Positions 18,601-25,806 of a stretch of 64,000 nt of DNA are shown here, piece after piece. Under the pieces are notes generated by a model. The model was not told the DNA's origin and searched no databases. It saw nothing but the letters and a program-made list of their open reading frames with translations. The first letter of the stretch is position 1, and each line of letters begins with the position of its first letter. The position numbers were made by a program, and so were the translations under genes. Source of the stretch: Spirosoma oryzae (GTDB taxonomy: Bacteria > Bacteroidota > Bacteroidia > Cytophagales > Spirosomataceae); the NCBI RefSeq assembly GCF_003002825.1, contig NZ_PVTE01000011.1:146147-210146 (forward strand), written 5' to 3'.

Positions 18601-18736
18601 GGTTTACGGTTTTCTGTTCACGGTTTATGGCGGCCACGCGGTGGTCGCCACCGTGGCGCGGTCCGTCGCACGGTTTCAGCAGCTAATTAACGCCGGATAA
18701 CGGCCGCCGTAAACTGACTACCGAAAATCGTAAACC
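18601..18736. repeat. Intergenic hairpin element, family C, 35-nt arms
   Basis: The clearest copy: 35-nt arms at 18601-18635 and 18702-18736 align as an inverted repeat with about seven mismatches. The left arm begins GGTTTACGGTTTTC, and the right arm reversed begins GGTTTACGATTTTC. Both arms end in GGCGGCC. The loop region is GC-rich and itself structured (GCCACGCGGTGGTCGCCACCGTGGC, split as GCCACGCGGTGG and CGCCACCGTGGC). It lies between comA-like and dedA. Confidence 0.85.
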
Positions 18737-18739
18737 GAT

Positions 18740-19504
18740 TTAGAGTTTATCCAGAAAATGGGTGAAGGTGTCGCCACGAAGGCCCAGCCGGATGGTTTCG
18801 AGCGGAATAACTTCGTGCGGAGCGATGTTGCCGACGTTGACATTGGCACCTAGCAGTTTGACAAACCACACCTGCTGCTCTTTCTGCGGGGCTTCCCACA
18901 GGACGCTTTCAGACGGTACCTGCGTCAGAATCTCTTCGACCAGTCCCTGACGTACTTCACCGCTCGACCGGAACAAACCGACCGTACCGCCCTCGCGGGC
19001 TTCGCCGATTACTTTCCAGGCACCGGCCTGCAACTCGGATTTCATCAGCTGAATCCACTTGTAGGGCGGAATAATCTTGGCTTCGTCTTTCGAGCCTACT
19101 TCCGACAGGACTGTCACCTGCGTGGCTAACTGACGAATGTAGTCGCATTTGTCGTCCTGTGCCATATCGATCGACCCATCCGATACTTCGGCGTATTCCA
19201 TGCCGTAGCGGTCGAGCAGTTTGCGGTACTCGTCGAACTGCTTGCGAACGACAAACGCTTCGAAAAGCGTCCCGCCGAAGTAAACAGGGATGTTGGCCGA
19301 GCGGTAGATGGCGAGTTTTTCGGTCAGCTTGGGCGTAACGAAGGAGGTTGCCCAGCCTAATTTAACGATGTCTGTATAGTGGGCGGATGTCGACAGAAAG
19401 TCCTCCACCTCGCGCAGGCTGAGCCCCTTGTCCATCACCATCGTCAGGCCACTCTGCCGGGGTTTGACGGTGCGGTCGGGTATCTGCGTAAGCGTATAGT
19501 TCAT
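18740..19504 (-). CDS. Phosphosulfolactate synthase (ComA family)
   Basis: ComA-family enzymes add sulfite to phosphoenolpyruvate to give phosphosulfolactate, the first step to sulfolactate and, in archaea, coenzyme M. The 254-residue TIM-barrel protein shows GLTMVMDKGLS (19-29), VKLGWATSF (47-55), VYFGGTLFEAF (74-84), EVSDGSI, LSEVGSKD, IGEAREGGTVG and the C-terminal GLRGDTF. It occurs without ComB/ComC homologues here. In this phylum a plausible, unproven role is supply of a sulfonated C3 unit for sulfonolipids or sulfolactate. It is first in the leftward series. Confidence 0.88.
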   Translation of the reverse strand: MNYTLTQIPDRTVKPRQSGLTMVMDKGLSLREVEDFLSTSAHYTDIVKLGWATSFVTPKLTEKLAIYRSANIPVYFGGTLFEAFVVRKQFDEYRKLLDRYGMEYAEVSDGSIDMAQDDKCDYIRQLATQVTVLSEVGSKDEAKIIPPYKWIQLMKSELQAGAWKVIGEAREGGTVGLFRSSGEVRQGLVEEILTQVPSESVLWEAPQKEQQVWFVKLLGANVNVGNIAPHEVIPLETIRLGLRGDTFTHFLDKL

Positions 19505-19620
19505 TCAGTTAGCTTGAATAGGGGATTCCAAAATCGCCCAAAAGTAGCATAACTCTCGATAACCCCCCAAGAAAGTACACCAATTATCGCTTATTCGGGC
19601 CATTTTACTTGGTTTAGTGC

Positions 19621-19628
19621 TATTTTTG
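19621..19628 (+). promoter_or_regulatory. Putative -7 box immediately before the thioesterase ATG
   Basis: TATTTTTG matches TAnnTTTG and ends 6 nt before the ATG at 19635, which would put transcription start at or next to the A of the start codon. No -33 TTG at the right distance was seen. Confidence 0.35.
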
Positions 19629-19634
19629 CCTGCT

Positions 19635-20084
19635 ATGGACAAGTCTACAAACCCCCGGCTCGACTATTTTCGGGCTATGATCGGTCGTGACATGCGTGAT
19701 AGTATTTCACCGCTGGGCCGCTGGCTGAATGTTACGCTACAACAGGTTGACGAGGGGCGGCTGGTGGCTAGTCTCGTGGTACGCGAGGAGTTGACTAATC
19801 CGGCCGGGGTGTTGCATGGTGGGGCTACCTGCGCCCTGCTCGATGATCTGATCGGGGCAATGGTCTTCACCCTGAACCGGGAGCACCTATACGTTTCCGT
19901 CAACATGAACGTCGATTTTCTGCACGCGGCTCGCTTGGGTGATCAGCTGACGATTACCGCAGAAGCCGTTCGGACGGGACGGAACATCGTGCACTGCGAC
20001 GGTCAAATCAGGGCCGTCGATGGTAAACTCATCGCAAAGTGTTCCACCAACCTGATCCAAACCAATACGAAGCTACCGTTATAG
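19635..20084 (+). CDS. PaaI-type hotdog-fold thioesterase
   Basis: A 149-residue hotdog-fold protein. NPAGVLHGGATCALLDDLIG contains the conserved HGG and acidic residue of the PaaI/YbgC-like acyl-CoA thioesterases; VNMNVDFLHAARLGDQL and GRNIVHCDGQI are the later strands. It hydrolyses an acyl- or aryl-CoA; the substrate is not evident. The ATG at 19635 is preferred over the GTG at 19617 because a -7 box lies between the two. It is divergent from the comA-like gene. Confidence 0.88.
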   Translation: MDKSTNPRLDYFRAMIGRDMRDSISPLGRWLNVTLQQVDEGRLVASLVVREELTNPAGVLHGGATCALLDDLIGAMVFTLNREHLYVSVNMNVDFLHAARLGDQLTITAEAVRTGRNIVHCDGQIRAVDGKLIAKCSTNLIQTNTKLPL

Positions 20085-20087
20085 CTG

Positions 20088-20197
20088 TGTAGAGACCGCA
20101 CCGGCGGACCGGCGACCCCTCGCGTCTCACCGCCGGATGGCTCCCGCCGGCAGGTGTTGCTGACGCGTGCTGAGACGCAACGGATTGCGTCTCTACA
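20088..20197. repeat. Inverted repeat, family B, large copy
   Basis: Outer arms TGTAGAGAC (20088-20096) and GTCTCTACA (20189-20197) enclose a GC-rich region and an inner hairpin GAGACGCAA / TTGCGTCTC (20172-20180 / 20185-20193). Like the copy at 3011-3040 it ends in CTCTACAAAAAAC just upstream of a promoter. Confidence 0.75.
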
Positions 20198-20214
20198 AAA
20201 AACTGATCAACAAC

Positions 20215-20245
20215 TTGCGCTTTTTTTGCGAAAACACTACTTTTG
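20215..20245 (+). promoter_or_regulatory. Bacteroidota-type promoter of rplU-rpmA
   Basis: A TTG at 20215-20217 and TACTTTTG at 20238-20245 are 20 bp apart, which matches the -33 TTG / -7 TAnnTTTG architecture of this phylum. The predicted transcript starts about 25 nt before the rplU ATG. Confidence 0.75.
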
Positions 20246-20274
20246 CCCCTCATTTCCAATTTTATACAACAATC

Positions 20275-20592
20275 ATGTACGCAATCGTAGAGATCGCAGG
20301 ACAGCAATTCAAGATCCAGAAGGATCGCTTCATCTACACCCACCGGTTAGAGGGCGACGTGGACGCTGCACTTGCGGCCGACAAGGTGAAAGTTCTCCTT
20401 GTTGATAACGAAGGTAGCATCTCGATCGGTGCACCAACCGTTGCCGGTGCCACTGTATCGGCGAAGATCGTCGAACACCTGAAAGGCGAGAAAGTTATCG
20501 TCTTCAAGAAGAAGCGCCGGAAGGGGTATAAAAAGAAAAACGGACACCGTCAGTACCTGACTAAAGTCCTGATCGAAAACATCACTCTGTAA
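20275..20592 (+). CDS. rplU: 50S ribosomal protein L21
   Basis: A large-subunit protein of 105 residues. Begins MYAIVEIAGQQFKIQ and contains KVLLV, GAPTVAGATVSAKI, KVIVFKKKRRKGYKKKNGHRQ (conserved basic segment binding 23S rRNA, given in part as KKKRRKGYKKKNGHRQ) and the terminal LTKVLIENI. The ATG at 20275 gives the standard start; the longer open frame upstream is non-coding and holds the promoter. It is followed by rpmA in the usual order, with a family C-like hairpin in between. Confidence 0.97.
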   Translation: MYAIVEIAGQQFKIQKDRFIYTHRLEGDVDAALAADKVKVLLVDNEGSISIGAPTVAGATVSAKIVEHLKGEKVIVFKKKRRKGYKKKNGHRQYLTKVLIENITL

Positions 20593-20599
20593 AAACAGG

Positions 20600-20688
20600 A
20601 GTTATAAAGTTGCAAAGTTTTACAGTTGTAACGTTCCATTCGTCTACGAATCAACTCTACAACTTGCCAACTGTACAACTCTAAAACT
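20600..20688. repeat. Intergenic hairpin element between rplU and rpmA, family C-like
   Basis: The left arm has words AGTTATAAAGTTGCAAAGT and TTTACAGTTG. The right arm has CAACTCTACAACTTGCC, CAACTGTACAACTC and TAAAACT. The arms are imperfectly complementary. The words differ from the GGTTTACGG copies but form the same kind of structure, here inside a ribosomal-protein operon. Confidence 0.65.
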
Positions 20689-20698
20689 AATTTAAGAA

Positions 20699-21013
20699 AT
20701 GGCACACAAGAAAGGTGTAGGTAGTTCCAAAAACGGCCGCGATTCACACAGCAAACGGCTGGGCGTGAAGCTATTCGGTGGCCAGTCGGCTATTGCCGGC
20801 AACATTATCGTTCGTCAGCGGGGTACCAAACACCACCCCGGCAAGAACGTAGGTCTTGGTAAAGATTATACGCTGTTCGCTCTGGTTGATGGTGTGGTTA
20901 AATTCCGCCCCGGCCGCGACAGCCGTTCGTACGTAGATATCGTTCCGGCTGGTCCGTCAGCAGTAGCCGCTCCGGCTGTTCCCGCTACGGCAGTAGCCGC
21001 TCCGATTGAGTAA
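20699..21013 (+). CDS. rpmA: 50S ribosomal protein L27
   Basis: A large-subunit protein near the peptidyl-transferase centre. Starts [16 protein letters not shown], then [26 protein letters not shown] and [13 protein letters not shown]. The body ends at about residue 82. A further ~20 residues of Ala/Pro/Val ([17 protein letters not shown]) form an extension, which is why the protein has 104 residues instead of about 85. A clear terminator follows. Confidence 0.97.
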   Translation: MAHKKGVGSSKNGRDSHSKRLGVKLFGGQSAIAGNIIVRQRGTKHHPGKNVGLGKDYTLFALVDGVVKFRPGRDSRSYVDIVPAGPSAVAAPAVPATAVAAPIE

Positions 21014-21036
21014 TCAACGGTGCAAGCCTGTGATAG

Positions 21037-21069
21037 AAAGCCCGCCTGATTTGAGTCAGGCGGGCTTTT
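21037..21069 (+). terminator. Rho-independent terminator of rplU-rpmA
   Basis: AAAGCCCGCCTGA (21037-21049) pairs with TCAGGCGGGCTTT (21056-21067) over a six-base loop and ends in TTTT. Confidence 0.9.
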
Positions 21070-21118
21070 CCCGTTTTGCGCCAAACTAAATAAGAAACCC
21101 GGCTGTTGGAAAAAGAGT

Positions 21119-21206
21119 CGCAAAGTTATGAAGCTGAATAGCGGCAGAATTACTACCGCCGGTATCAAACGCGCCAGATACTTCATAACCCTATAACTAG
21201 CCAGCT
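21119..21206. repeat. Intergenic hairpin element, family C-like
   Basis: GTTATGAAG (21125-21133) pairs with CTTCATAAC (21181-21189), with an inner GCGG/CCGC stem. The outer words (CGCAAAGTTATG, CATAACCCTATAACT) resemble those of the rplU-rpmA element. It lies upstream of the nfu gene. Confidence 0.5.
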
Positions 21207-21232
21207 TCACAAGCCTAAAATTTCAAAAAGAT

Positions 21233-21835
21233 ATGAATCCTGCATTAAGCCGCCCCGTTTCGGTCTTCACCGAAGGTAGCCCAAATCCGAATTCGATGAA
21301 GTTCGTACTCAGCGTCGAACTGGTGCCGAGCGGCCTTTCCTTTGACTATGCTACCCCCGCCGACGCGCTTGTCGATGGTAAAGCATCGCCGTTGGCGGTA
21401 GGGCTGTTTGGGTTCGAATTCGTGCGCCGGGTGTTTATTGCCAACAATTTCGTGACTGTCACCAAAGATGAACAGACCGACTGGGACGAGGTCATGTTCG
21501 AAGTGAAACTGTTTCTGAAAGAGTATCTGGGCGAACAGAAACCCGTCTTTGCGCAGCGTACGATGGACGCAAACACCACGAAGCTGGATATGGATTCGGA
21601 GACGGTGCAAAAGATAAAGGCTGTACTCGATCAGTACATTCGTCCGGCTGTTGAAACGGATGGCGGTGCGATCAATTTTCACTCGTTTGATGAACCCAGT
21701 GGTGTCGTGAAAGTGCAGTTGCAGGGCTCATGTAGTGGTTGCCCATCCTCGACACTGACCCTGAAAGCGGGTATCGAGAATCTGCTGACCCGCCTTGTTC
21801 CCGAAGTAAAAACCGTCGAAGCGGAAGGGGTCTGA
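21233..21835 (+). CDS. NifU-like iron-sulfur scaffold/carrier protein (Nfu type)
   Basis: A 200-residue protein with two domains: an Nfu N-terminal domain (about 8-100: EGSPNPNSMKFVL, VTVTKDEQTDW, VKLFLKEYL) and a NifU C-terminal domain (about 120-197). The latter has PAVETDGGAI and SCSGCPSSTLTLK, with Cys167 and Cys170 forming the cluster-binding CxxC. Such proteins carry Fe-S clusters to apo-enzymes such as aconitase and radical-SAM enzymes. No other suf/isc genes are adjacent; aconitase, a likely client, is encoded at 43.8-46.0 kb. Confidence 0.92.
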   Translation: MNPALSRPVSVFTEGSPNPNSMKFVLSVELVPSGLSFDYATPADALVDGKASPLAVGLFGFEFVRRVFIANNFVTVTKDEQTDWDEVMFEVKLFLKEYLGEQKPVFAQRTMDANTTKLDMDSETVQKIKAVLDQYIRPAVETDGGAINFHSFDEPSGVVKVQLQGSCSGCPSSTLTLKAGIENLLTRLVPEVKTVEAEGV

Positions 21836-21837
21836 CG

Positions 21838-21919
21838 AGTTTTCGGTTTTCGGTAGGCTGGCGCGACTACTGCTGATTGCGTCAAATCACCGAAAACCGA
21901 GAACCATATACCGAAAACT
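21838..21919. repeat. Intergenic hairpin element, family C
   Basis: The left arm is AGTTTTCGGTTTTCGGTA. The right arm is CACCGAAAACCGAGAACC followed by ATATACCGAAAACT. The arms are imperfectly complementary around a GC-rich centre. It begins 3 bp after the nfu stop codon. Confidence 0.7.
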
Positions 21920-21982
21920 GAAATTGGCCAATCGCTCAGAAAGAACCGTCTCTGGTGACCCCGGGGGCGGTTTTAGCGTTTA

Positions 21983-23449
21983 ATGAACGAATACTCCTAT
22001 CGATTAAAACACTACATGAAGAATTTATTGGTACTAGGAGCCATCGGATTGGGCCTGTCGTCGGCGTCGGGGCAGAATATGCTCGGCATCTCGACCAGCC
22101 GCTACGGTGGTACGAATCGGTTATACATTAACCCGGCACTGGCGGCCGATTCGCCGTCGCGCGTGTTCCTCAACGGGGCAACGGGTAACATTCACCTCAA
22201 CAACAACTACGTTCGTTACCAGGCTCCGTTCTCACTGCTACGACTCGTTACCAGCAAGGTACCTGCCCAATACCGAAACGCGGATGGGTCGGTACGTTTT
22301 CAGGAGTCGTACACGCAGGAAATCAATGACGGTCGACCCAAAAACGGAACGTTGGCGGGCGAAGTACGGGGACCGGCCATTCTGGTGAAAACCAGCGACT
22401 ACAGTGCGTTTGCCGTGACAACCCGATTTCGGGGAATCGTGCAGGTGATGGGTGCGTCCGAGGCTCTACTGTCTTCCCTGCGCGCCAGCCTGAGTGATGG
22501 GGCGCTGTACGGCATTCCCAGCCGGAACAACCAACTGAGCGTTAACACAAACACCTACGCTGAACTCGCTTTCACCTATGCGTCGACCCTGATTGACGGT
22601 GACGGGCAGAAACTGCTGGCGGGTGCAACCGTGAAAGGGCTGCTAGGCTATAATGCACAGCACTTCATCAACAACGGACTAACCTATCGGGTGACGGCTG
22701 ATGCCGCAACGCCCAATATGCCTTATCTGGAAGTCACTCAGCTGGATGCTACGCTGGGTTACACAACGTATTTGCAAAACCGGGGTATCAGCCCCCGTAC
22801 ACTCATCAGCAGCGACATTCCGGGCATTGGTGTAGGGGCCGACATTGGTCTGACCTACATCAGTCAATACGATCGTGATAGCCCGTCGTTCCGTCTTGGA
22901 GCGGCTATTACCGACATTGGTGGCATCAGCTACAAGGGGCAGGACTACGTGTACACGTCGGCGCAACTGGAGCGTAATCCGATACGATTTCAGGGAAGTG
23001 ATTTCAACAACATCGGTGGGACGCTGGATCTGGCACAGACCGTACAGGAAAAACTCAGCGCCGGGCGTACCGCCGATCGTACCCGTTTCAGCGCCGGATT
23101 ACCAACATCGCTCAACCTGACAGCTGACTATACCGATGCAACCGGGACCGGTATCAGTCTGACGTATTTACAGGACCTACGGTCGATACAGGCGCAGGCT
23201 GTTCATCAGCCTACGCTGGTTGCTGTAACCCCTCACTTCGACAAGCGATGGCTCAGCCTGTCGTTGCCGGTCGTGTACCTCAATCGGGGGGTTAGCGTTG
23301 GTGCTTCGGTGCGGGTTGGGCCAGCCTGGCTGGGTACTGATAACTTTCTGGGTCTCTTCGGTAACTCGGCCAATGGCATTCGTCCGCGTGGACTGGACGT
23401 GTACGGCGGGCTCGCATTTGGTATCGGCCGCGCTGATAACGACGAGTAG
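21983..23449 (+). CDS. Outer-membrane beta-barrel protein (DUF5723-like)
   Basis: A 488-residue secreted protein with a signal peptide (KNLLVLGAIGLGLSSASGQ); the true start may be the ATG at 22016. After the signal comes MLGISTSRYGGTNRLYINPA, a segment typical of Bacteroidota barrel proteins of the DUF5723/PorV-like kind, which start with a fixed 'nPA' loop. The rest is alternating-strand sequence with many Gly/Tyr/Asn turns and a final strand DVYGGLAFGIGR. No enzymatic motif is seen. It precedes recG with only a short gap but is unlikely to be related to it. Family assignment is by pattern and moderately sure. Confidence 0.7.
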   Translation: MNEYSYRLKHYMKNLLVLGAIGLGLSSASGQNMLGISTSRYGGTNRLYINPALAADSPSRVFLNGATGNIHLNNNYVRYQAPFSLLRLVTSKVPAQYRNADGSVRFQESYTQEINDGRPKNGTLAGEVRGPAILVKTSDYSAFAVTTRFRGIVQVMGASEALLSSLRASLSDGALYGIPSRNNQLSVNTNTYAELAFTYASTLIDGDGQKLLAGATVKGLLGYNAQHFINNGLTYRVTADAATPNMPYLEVTQLDATLGYTTYLQNRGISPRTLISSDIPGIGVGADIGLTYISQYDRDSPSFRLGAAITDIGGISYKGQDYVYTSAQLERNPIRFQGSDFNNIGGTLDLAQTVQEKLSAGRTADRTRFSAGLPTSLNLTADYTDATGTGISLTYLQDLRSIQAQAVHQPTLVAVTPHFDKRWLSLSLPVVYLNRGVSVGASVRVGPAWLGTDNFLGLFGNSANGIRPRGLDVYGGLAFGIGRADNDE

Positions 23450-23490
23450 GCGTGTCCCGGCAAGGACTGGCCTGGTTCGCGAAAAATGCG

Positions 23491-23498
23491 TAAATTTG
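23491..23498 (+). promoter_or_regulatory. Putative -7 box for recG
   Basis: TAAATTTG matches TAnnTTTG, 41 bp before the ATG at 23540. It overlaps the beginning of the longer open frame at 23486, arguing for the internal ATG as the true start. No TTG at -33. Confidence 0.4.
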
Positions 23499-23539
23499 GG
23501 GTAGTCCCATCGGAAAAAACCGGGGTGTATGGGCCTGTT

Positions 23540-25648
23540 ATGACCGAGCGAACTACCTTTTTCGACACACCACTTACGCAGCTGCGGAGTTTAGGACCGC
23601 AACGTACCGAACTACTCAACAAGGAACTGAACCTGTTTACGTTTGGCGATCTGATTCAGTATTATCCGTTTCGGTACGACGACCGGTCGCGCTATTATAC
23701 GATCAGCGAACTGATGGACAGTATGTCGTCGGCGCAGGTACGTGGGCGACTGCGGGAGTGGTTCGTAGAGGGGGAGGGGCCTAAAAAGCGGCTGGTCGGC
23801 ACCTTCACCGACGGGACCGGAACGATGAGTCTGGTCTGGTTCCAGGGCATCACTTATATCGAAAAAACGCTCCGACGCGATGGCGAGTACATCGCTTACG
23901 GAAAGCCGCAGTCATTCAACGGGCAGTTCAGTATTATCCACCCGGAACTGGAAAACACGGCCACTGGTCCTGCCCATGAGCCGGGGTTTTATCCGGTGTA
24001 TAACCTGACCGAGAAACTGCGCCGACGTCATCTCGACAGTAAGGCAATCGCCAAAGCAATGCGTCAGTTGCTCGAACAGGCGTGGCCCCACATCCACGAA
24101 ACGCTGCCTGCTGAACTGATCGAGAAATACCGGCTTATCAGCAAGCGTGATGCGATCTGGAATATTCACCTGCCACAGCACCAGGGCTGGCTTAAACAGG
24201 CGCAGCGTCGGCTGAAATTTGAAGAGCTGTTCTACAACCAGCTGCGGCTGATCAAGAACAAGCTGATGCAGAAGGAGGAGTTCCCCGGCCAGATTTTCCG
24301 GGACACGACGCTGATGAAGCATTTCTACAACGAACTGCTGCCCTTCGAGCTGACGGGCGCGCAGCAGCGTGTGATTCGTGAACTATACGCGGATTTTCTG
24401 ACCGGTAAGCAGATGAACCGGCTGTTGCAGGGCGATGTGGGTAGTGGCAAAACCATCGTGGCGTTCATCGCCTGTCTGATGGCGATCGGCAACGGCGCAC
24501 AGGCCTGCCTGATGGCCCCGACCGAAATTCTGGCCGATCAGCATTATAACGGACTCAAGCCCTTCGCCGATGCCATGGGGTTGACCATCGGTATCCTGAC
24601 CGGCTCGACAAACAAGAAGCGCCGGGTGGTACTGCACGAGGAATTGCAGTCGGGGAAAATGCATGTGCTGGTCGGCACGCACGCGCTGCTGGAAGACGCC
24701 GTACAATATAAAAACCTCGGCCTGTGCATCATTGACGAGCAACACCGGTTTGGGGTAGCGCAACGAGCCAAGTTATGGGGAAAGAACGAGACCGTGCCCC
24801 CGCATATTCTGGTCATGACCGCAACGCCTATTCCGCGCACGCTGGCCATGACCCTCTACGGCAATCTCGACGTATCGACCATCGACGAACTACCTAAAGG
24901 ACGGAAGCCGATCAAGACCGTTCACAAGTTTGACAAGCACCGCTCCGAAGTATTTGGCTTTATGCGGCAGCAACTCGAACTGGGACGACAGGTGTATGTG
25001 GTATATCCGTTGATCGAAGAGTCGGAAAAGCTGGACTACAAGGACCTGATGGACGGTTACGAGAGTATGCAGCGGGCATTCCCCCGGCCCCAGTACGAGA
25101 TCGGTATCCTGCACGGGAAGATGCTGCCCTACGAAAAAGACGATGAGATGAAGCGGTTTCTGAAACGGGAAACGCAGATTCTGGTGGCGACGACGGTAAT
25201 CGAAGTAGGGGTGAACGTCCCCAACGCCAGCGTTATGGTGATTGAAAGCGCCGAGCGGTTTGGGCTGTCGCAACTCCATCAGTTGCGCGGGCGCGTAGGG
25301 CGGGGGGCCGAACAGTCGTATTGTATCATGATGACCGGCTATAAGCTCAGCAGTGATACGCGTACCCGGCTCGAAACGATGGTTCGTACCAACAACGGAT
25401 TCGAGATCGCCGATGTCGACCTGCAACTACGAGGCCCCGGCGACCTGACCGGTACGCAACAGAGTGGCGTGATGGATCTGATGATTGCGGACCTTGCAAA
25501 AGACGGTCCTATCCTGACAGCCGCCCGCGAATCAGCGCAGGCTATCTTACAGGAAGATCCCGAGCTAATTTTACCCCAGCATGCGCCGGTGCGTAATCAG
25601 GTCGATAACGTCCGTAAGCACGGCAACAACTGGGGAAGAATCAGTTGA
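23540..25648 (+). CDS. recG: ATP-dependent DNA helicase RecG
   Basis: Remodels stalled replication forks and Holliday junctions. The protein has about 702 residues. An N-terminal wedge/OB domain (about 45-260) begins with FFDTPLTQLRSLGPQR. The helicase core has Walker A GDVGSGKT (about 298), APTEILADQH, DEQHRFG (about 399), TATPIPRTLAMT, and motifs V/VI in VATTVIEVGVNVP and QLRGRVGRG. The C-terminal segment FEIADVDLQLRGPGDLTGTQQSG is family-typical (given in part as LRGPGDLTGTQQSG). Start at 23540 chosen because a promoter-like box overlaps the upstream alternative. Confidence 0.96.
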   Translation: MTERTTFFDTPLTQLRSLGPQRTELLNKELNLFTFGDLIQYYPFRYDDRSRYYTISELMDSMSSAQVRGRLREWFVEGEGPKKRLVGTFTDGTGTMSLVWFQGITYIEKTLRRDGEYIAYGKPQSFNGQFSIIHPELENTATGPAHEPGFYPVYNLTEKLRRRHLDSKAIAKAMRQLLEQAWPHIHETLPAELIEKYRLISKRDAIWNIHLPQHQGWLKQAQRRLKFEELFYNQLRLIKNKLMQKEEFPGQIFRDTTLMKHFYNELLPFELTGAQQRVIRELYADFLTGKQMNRLLQGDVGSGKTIVAFIACLMAIGNGAQACLMAPTEILADQHYNGLKPFADAMGLTIGILTGSTNKKRRVVLHEELQSGKMHVLVGTHALLEDAVQYKNLGLCIIDEQHRFGVAQRAKLWGKNETVPPHILVMTATPIPRTLAMTLYGNLDVSTIDELPKGRKPIKTVHKFDKHRSEVFGFMRQQLELGRQVYVVYPLIEESEKLDYKDLMDGYESMQRAFPRPQYEIGILHGKMLPYEKDDEMKRFLKRETQILVATTVIEVGVNVPNASVMVIESAERFGLSQLHQLRGRVGRGAEQSYCIMMTGYKLSSDTRTRLETMVRTNNGFEIADVDLQLRGPGDLTGTQQSGVMDLMIADLAKDGPILTAARESAQAILQEDPELILPQHAPVRNQVDNVRKHGNNWGRIS

Positions 25649-25806
25649 TTTATACTCCGTTGAGCCTACATTCTTTATTAACAGGCGTTAGAAATATACT
25701 TTTAGGTGAAAAAAATATCACTCAATGCTAAGATAGCATAAGTAAACGGCGATTAAAAGGAGCTTTAGATTCTGTTAAAAAACAGTTAACTGGAACTCTA
25801 TCGCTT
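25649..25806. promoter_or_regulatory. AT-rich leader upstream of the first SusC gene
   Basis: 158 bp between recG and susC-1, distinctly AT-rich. ATATACTTTTAGG near 25694 is close to TAnnTTTG (last base A). A short A/T hairpin (CTGTTAAAAAACAGTTAAC, near 25772-25790) precedes the ATG. Probably the promoter and leader of the SusC-SusD operon, though the exact start cannot be fixed. Confidence 0.4.

Noticed and set aside
17001..18736. CRISPR array
   Set aside because: The word-hairpins are not direct repeats of fixed size with unique spacers; no cas genes are present in the window.
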